From contig JAPPMR010000674.1 of assembly GCA_028818995.1 (NCBI GenBank), positions 1 through 9,144 of the forward strand: a stretch of 9,144 bases of DNA, given 5' to 3'. Origin of the DNA: Candidatus Poribacteria bacterium. GTDB lineage: Bacteria > Poribacteria > WGA-4E > WGA-3G. Position 1 is the stretch's first letter. The number at the start of each line of letters is the position of its first letter. The translations under genes were made by a program, and so were the position numbers. Below the pieces are notes generated by a model. That model searched no databases and was not told the origin of the DNA. It worked only from the letters and a program-made list of their open reading frames with translations. Of this stretch, positions 6,609 to 9,144 are shown piece by piece.

Positions 6609-6771
6609 AACGTGAGTTTGATAAATAGTTAGGACTTCCACATTTCCTCTTAAAATCCCCTTGATAAGGGGGATTTAGGGGGTTCGAAACACGAAAATAA
6701 CGATTTTTAAAGCAAATATGTCCGTTATCTGTTCAATTTACGCTTTTACTGTTAATTATCAAACTCACGTT
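6609..6771. mobile_element. 163-bp MITE with 16-bp terminal inverted repeats
   Basis: AACGTGAGTTTGATAA at 6609-6624 is repeated in perfect inverted form at 6756-6771. The pair is flanked on both sides by the direct repeat TAAAT (6604-6608 and 6772-6776), as expected for a 5-bp target-site duplication. The interior has no coding frame, so it would need a transposase supplied from elsewhere. A strong internal hairpin lies near the middle of the left half. Inverted ends, target duplication and lack of coding together define a MITE; I do not know its parent insertion sequence. It separates the VOC gene from the end of the WD40 gene and fills most of this gene-free stretch (6588-6844). Confidence 0.8.
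6647..6682. repeat. Palindrome inside the MITE
   Basis: AAATCCCC (6653-6660), loop TTGATAA, then GGGGATTT (6669-6676). One mismatch and several G-U pairs extend the stem outward to 6647 and 6682 if read as plus-strand RNA. Palindromes of this AAATCCCC/GGGGATTT kind are common dispersed repeats in environmental and cyanobacterial genomes, as far as I recall. It could terminate or stabilise transcripts coming from the WD40 gene, but it lacks a T-run directly after the stem, so it is not a standard intrinsic terminator. Confidence 0.7.
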
Positions 6772-6844
6772 TAAATAATATACCTTGTTAGCAATACAAT
6801 TTCAATACAATTTGTCTAATGTTGGCAGGCCCTTTGATCACTTT

Positions 6845-8740
6845 CTAATACACGTGTGCAAACGTGAATTCCCACAGCAGCACGTTACCGCCACCGCTCG
6901 AGCTTGCGATTACTTTTCCATCTGGACTGAACGCGACATCAGTGACTGCAGATTTATGTCCTGCCAAAGTCAAGAGAGGCGCGCCGGTTCGCACATCCCA
7001 CAAACGCACGGTTTCGTCCCTACTCCCACTCGCGAATATTTTACCATTCGGACTGAATGCAACGCTATAGATATTACTCGTATGCCCTTTCATTATTCTA
7101 AGCAAAGTGCCACTTTGCGCATCCCATAAACGAACAGTGGTGTCATCACTTGCACTCACTATCATCTTCCCATCTGGACTAAACGCCACGCTGTTGACAC
7201 GACCCGTATGCTCCTCCAACGTTCGAACAGATGTGCCGGTTCGCACATCCCACAAACGAACAGTATTGTCCCTGCCCCCACCTACAATCATCTTCCCATC
7301 TGGACTAAACGCAACACTGTTGAAACCAGCCTTATCCCCTTTTAACACCCGAAGATGAGTGCCTTTTTGCGCATTCCACAAACGCACGGCATTGTCCCAA
7401 CCCACACTTGCCAACATTTTTCCATCCGAACTAAACACGACACGGCTAAACACGACATTTGCACTTGCAAGCGTGTATCTGCCTCCTGTTGGTATTAGAC
7501 GATGTGCACCAGTTTGCACATCCCATAGAGGAAAAATCTTGTCATCACTTGCACTTGCCAATGTCCTGCCATCTGGACTGAACATCACACTATAGACGCG
7601 CTTCGTATGCCCGTTGAACGTTCGTAGAGACGCACCTGTTTGCACATCCCATAGACGTACAATTCCGCTTCTACCGCCACTCGCCAATGTCTTGCCATCT
7701 GGACTGAACATGACGCTATGGACAATATCCATATGTCCAGTCAGTGTCCTAAGAGATATACCTGTCTGTACATCCCACAGATGAATGGTTTCACCAAAAT
7801 AGCTCCCACTCGCCAGTGTTTTTCCATCTGGACTGAATACTAAGCTATCGACTAACTCGATATGTCCAGTTAACACCCGAATAGATGTACCCGTTTGCAC
7901 ATCCCACAGACGCACGGTTTGGTCATCACTCCCACTCGCAAGTATTTCACCATCTGGACTGAACACAACGCTTGAGATAAAACCCTTATGTCCTTTGAGT
8001 CTACGAAGAGGTTTACCGGTTTGCACATCCCATAAATGAATAGTTTCGTCCATATAACTTCCAGTCGCTAATGTTTTGCCATCTGGACTGAACGATATGC
8101 TTCTGATTCCTTCTGAATGTCCTTGCAATGTCTTTAGAGACTTGCCGGTTCGCACATTCCACAGACGCACAGTTCTGTCATTGCTTCCAGCCGCTAATAT
8201 TTTACCATTCGGACTGAACGCAACTTTTCTGATCCCGCCTATATGCCCTTTGAACGTTCGTAGGAACTTACCGGTTTGCACATCCCAAAGACGCACGGTT
8301 TGATCAAAACCTCCACTCGCTAACTTTGAACCATCCGGACTGAACATAACACTTGAGATATAAGACGTATGCCCATTAAGCGTTAGAAGATGTGTGCCGG
8401 TACGCGCGTCCCACAAACGGATAGTCTCGTCAGTACTTGCACTCGCGAGTTTAGAACCGTCTGGACTGAACGCCACGCTTGTAACCCCACCCGTATGCCC
8501 TGTGAGCAGATCAAGTTCTTCACCTGTCTGCGCGTCATAAATCCAAATACCTATGCTGCTCGCTACCGCCAAGCGTGTGCCATCAGGAGAATACGCTATC
8601 TCATTCATTGAACCTTTACCGAGGCGTGCTTTTGCACCTTCGGGTAGACCCCATTGTGTATAGTCTTGAGCAAAGATATTTGGGACAAAAGCAAATATAA
8701 AAAACCAAATAGTTACAATCGAAATGAGCGTTTTTTTCAT
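6845..8740 (-). CDS. Secreted WD40-repeat protein, 14 blades
   Basis: A 631-residue protein. It has a signal peptide (MKKT, hydrophobic core to about residue 20, likely cleavage after NIFA at 24), a linker of about 17 residues, then WD40 repeats to the end. I count 14 repeats of mostly 42 residues, each with an FSPDG turn and an [VI]-x-LWD or equivalent: enough for two seven-bladed propellers in tandem. Repeats 5 and 7 (residues 210-252 and 295-337) each carry one extra residue and share GSY..ETIHLWDVQTG. Repeat 9 is irregular (380-432): LWDVQTG is followed by a diverged, lengthened segment and repeat 10 lacks its first strand. No enzymatic domain is visible; such proteins usually act as protein-interaction scaffolds outside the cytoplasm. 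The ATG has a weak AGGT 8 nt upstream. The gene stands alone, between the MITE and the IS remnant. Confidence 0.92.
   Translation of the reverse strand: MKKTLISIVTIWFFIFAFVPNIFAQDYTQWGLPEGAKARLGKGSMNEIAYSPDGTRLAVASSIGIWIYDAQTGEELDLLTGHTGGVTSVAFSPDGSKLASASTDETIRLWDARTGTHLLTLNGHTSYISSVMFSPDGSKLASGGFDQTVRLWDVQTGKFLRTFKGHIGGIRKVAFSPNGKILAAGSNDRTVRLWNVRTGKSLKTLQGHSEGIRSISFSPDGKTLATGSYMDETIHLWDVQTGKPLRRLKGHKGFISSVVFSPDGEILASGSDDQTVRLWDVQTGTSIRVLTGHIELVDSLVFSPDGKTLASGSYFGETIHLWDVQTGISLRTLTGHMDIVHSVMFSPDGKTLASGGRSGIVRLWDVQTGASLRTFNGHTKRVYSVMFSPDGRTLASASDDKIFPLWDVQTGAHRLIPTGGRYTLASANVVFSRVVFSSDGKMLASVGWDNAVRLWNAQKGTHLRVLKGDKAGFNSVAFSPDGKMIVGGGRDNTVRLWDVRTGTSVRTLEEHTGRVNSVAFSPDGKMIVSASDDTTVRLWDAQSGTLLRIMKGHTSNIYSVAFSPNGKIFASGSRDETVRLWDVRTGAPLLTLAGHKSAVTDVAFSPDGKVIASSSGGGNVLLWEFTFAHVY
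6848..8617 (-). repeat. 14 tandem WD40-coding repeats, about 126 bp each
   Basis: The minus strand encodes a 42-residue unit repeated 14 times. At DNA level the plus-strand words CCATCTGGACTGAAC (encoding the FSPDG turn) and CACATCCCA (the LWDVQ region) recur at about 126-bp spacing. Because the unit is a whole number of codons, the other frames also stay open for long distances, giving spurious open frames on the opposite strand. High similarity between units makes the array liable to recombination and blade-number change. Confidence 0.9.
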
Positions 8741-8838
8741 GAGAAAATACCTATTAGAATTCCAATTGATATTTTAAAAAGATAGTAAAGTTAGAAATAG
8801 AATCAGGGTAAACGCGTTCCCATATATGTTTAGCACAA

Positions 8839-8867
8839 TTGACAAAACCTCTGAATGCTGTTATTAT
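8839..8867 (+). promoter_or_regulatory. Strong plus-strand promoter pointing into the IS remnant
   Basis: Perfect TTGACA (8839-8844), 17-bp spacer, TATTAT (8862-8867; one mismatch to TATAAT). Transcription would start near 8874, directly before the IS end at about 8884. No plus-strand gene of non-IS origin follows in the window, so its original target may have been separated from it by the insertion. Confidence 0.55.
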
Positions 8868-8871
8868 ATCA
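8863..8871 (-). promoter_or_regulatory. Candidate extended -10 promoter for the WD40 gene
   Basis: On the minus strand TGATATAAT fits an extended -10 element (TGnTATAAT) about 120 nt upstream of the WD40 start codon. The matching -35 region is poor, which extended -10 promoters can tolerate. It overlaps the -10 box of the plus-strand promoter at 8862-8867, so the two would compete. Confidence 0.45.
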
Positions 8872-8883
8872 CATACAATACAT

Positions 8884-9144
8884 CAGGACTTACGCATTTT
8901 TATAAAATGGTGTATACTCTTCTATTATGAATACATTTACACTCTCTGAAAAGAAGCATAACTTATATGCCGATTATTGTCAATTTTTGATAGCAAGTTT
9001 CACTAACTTTACACAAACCTATTTTGCAGATCACACAGACACTTGGAGCCACGATCAACTCAATCGGATGCGGATGCGACAGCGCAAGCATATCGCGTGC
9101 GCTGGAAGATTGAAGAACTCCATCGTGAGCTCAAACAAGTGACC
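8884..9144 (+). mobile_element. Remnant of an IS4-superfamily insertion sequence, left end
   Basis: The element appears to begin at about CAGGACTTACGCA (8884-8896), a sequence I recall as resembling ends of transposons common in cyanobacteria and other environmental bacteria. The transposase reading frame begins about 40 bp inside, the usual spacing for an IS. The end sequence supplies TTACGC (8890-8895), which with TATACT (8913-8918) at 17 bp makes a plausible transposase promoter. The right end lies beyond the window, so neither the matching inverted repeat nor a target duplication can be checked. Confidence 0.6.
8927..9144 (+). pseudogene. Internally deleted DDE transposase (IS4/IS701-like)
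   Basis: The first 47 codons look like an intact transposase N-terminus: YADYCQFLIAS, then an HTH-like stretch ending WSHDQLNR, which recalls the 'SHD-x-(4)-R' segment of cyanobacterial IS4-type transposases. Immediately after, at about 9067, the reading shifts by one frame. There the sequence encodes DADATAQAYRVRWKIEELHR and then ELKQVT to the window edge. This contains the full YREK signature of IS4-family enzymes (Y-2-R-3-E-6-K), which holds the third catalytic acidic residue and normally lies near the C-terminus, some 200 residues or more further on. The two catalytic Asp and the whole central domain are gone, so it cannot be active. In its original frame translation continues through 71 codons to a stop near the window end. 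Confidence 0.75.

Noticed and set aside
6630..6646. Similarity of AGGACTTCCACATTT inside the MITE to the IS remnant end AGGACTTACGCATTT
   Set aside because: Only a 7-base core and part of the following bases match, and the MITE's own ends are different. It may be trace of an older nested insertion, but the evidence is too thin.
6785..8611. Several plus-strand open frames of 68-114 codons across the WD40 gene
   Set aside because: They are shadows made by a repeat unit that is a whole number of codons; none has a ribosome binding site or protein-like character, and the minus-strand reading is unambiguous.
6848..8617. Regularly spaced repeated words that could suggest a CRISPR-like or satellite array
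   Set aside because: The period is 126 bp, the repeats are imperfect and the whole array encodes WD40 blades in one open frame.

Overview
The window looks like a chromosomal fragment from an uncultured, moderately AT-rich bacterium. The short two-part EF-Ts, the large secreted WD40-repeat protein, the phosphotransferase and VOC genes and the scattered small mobile-element debris together recall Candidatus Poribacteria or a similar environmental lineage. That assignment is inference from gene style, not from a marker comparison.

Left part (1-2641, minus strand): a translation and envelope gene cluster read right to left. A good sigma70-type promoter (TTGCAT, 17 bp, TATAAT) is followed by a structured leader of about 160 nt, then rpsB (TTG start), tsf, frr and the first 62 codons of cdsA, which runs off the window. 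pyrH and uppS, which usually sit in this cluster, are absent between these genes. RpsB has a long acidic-then-basic C-terminal tail, and ribosome recycling factor has a Gly/Ser/Arg-rich replacement of its helical-hairpin tip.

Middle (2658-6587): a plus-strand APH/choline-kinase-fold phosphotransferase faces a compact minus-strand group in the order VOC protein, queE (7-carboxy-7-deazaguanine synthase), a deacetylase-type amidohydrolase and a small single-pass membrane protein. The last three are separated by 3 and 0 nt and are almost certainly co-transcribed. The VOC gene lies 56 nt upstream of queE and may have its own promoter.

Right part (6588-9144): a 163-bp non-coding element with 16-bp perfect terminal inverted repeats and a TAAAT target duplication (a MITE) sits between the VOC gene and a secreted 14-blade WD40 protein. 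Upstream of the WD40 gene, two opposing promoter-like signals overlap. The plus-strand one (TTGACA, 17 bp, TATTAT) points straight into a decayed insertion sequence. In that remnant the transposase N-terminus is joined, out of frame, to its C-terminal YREK segment, so the catalytic middle is missing.

No tRNA, rRNA, CRISPR array or complete defence system is visible. The observations most worth following are the rpsB leader, the MITE, the RRF and S2 extensions, and the deleted IS next to an orphan promoter.
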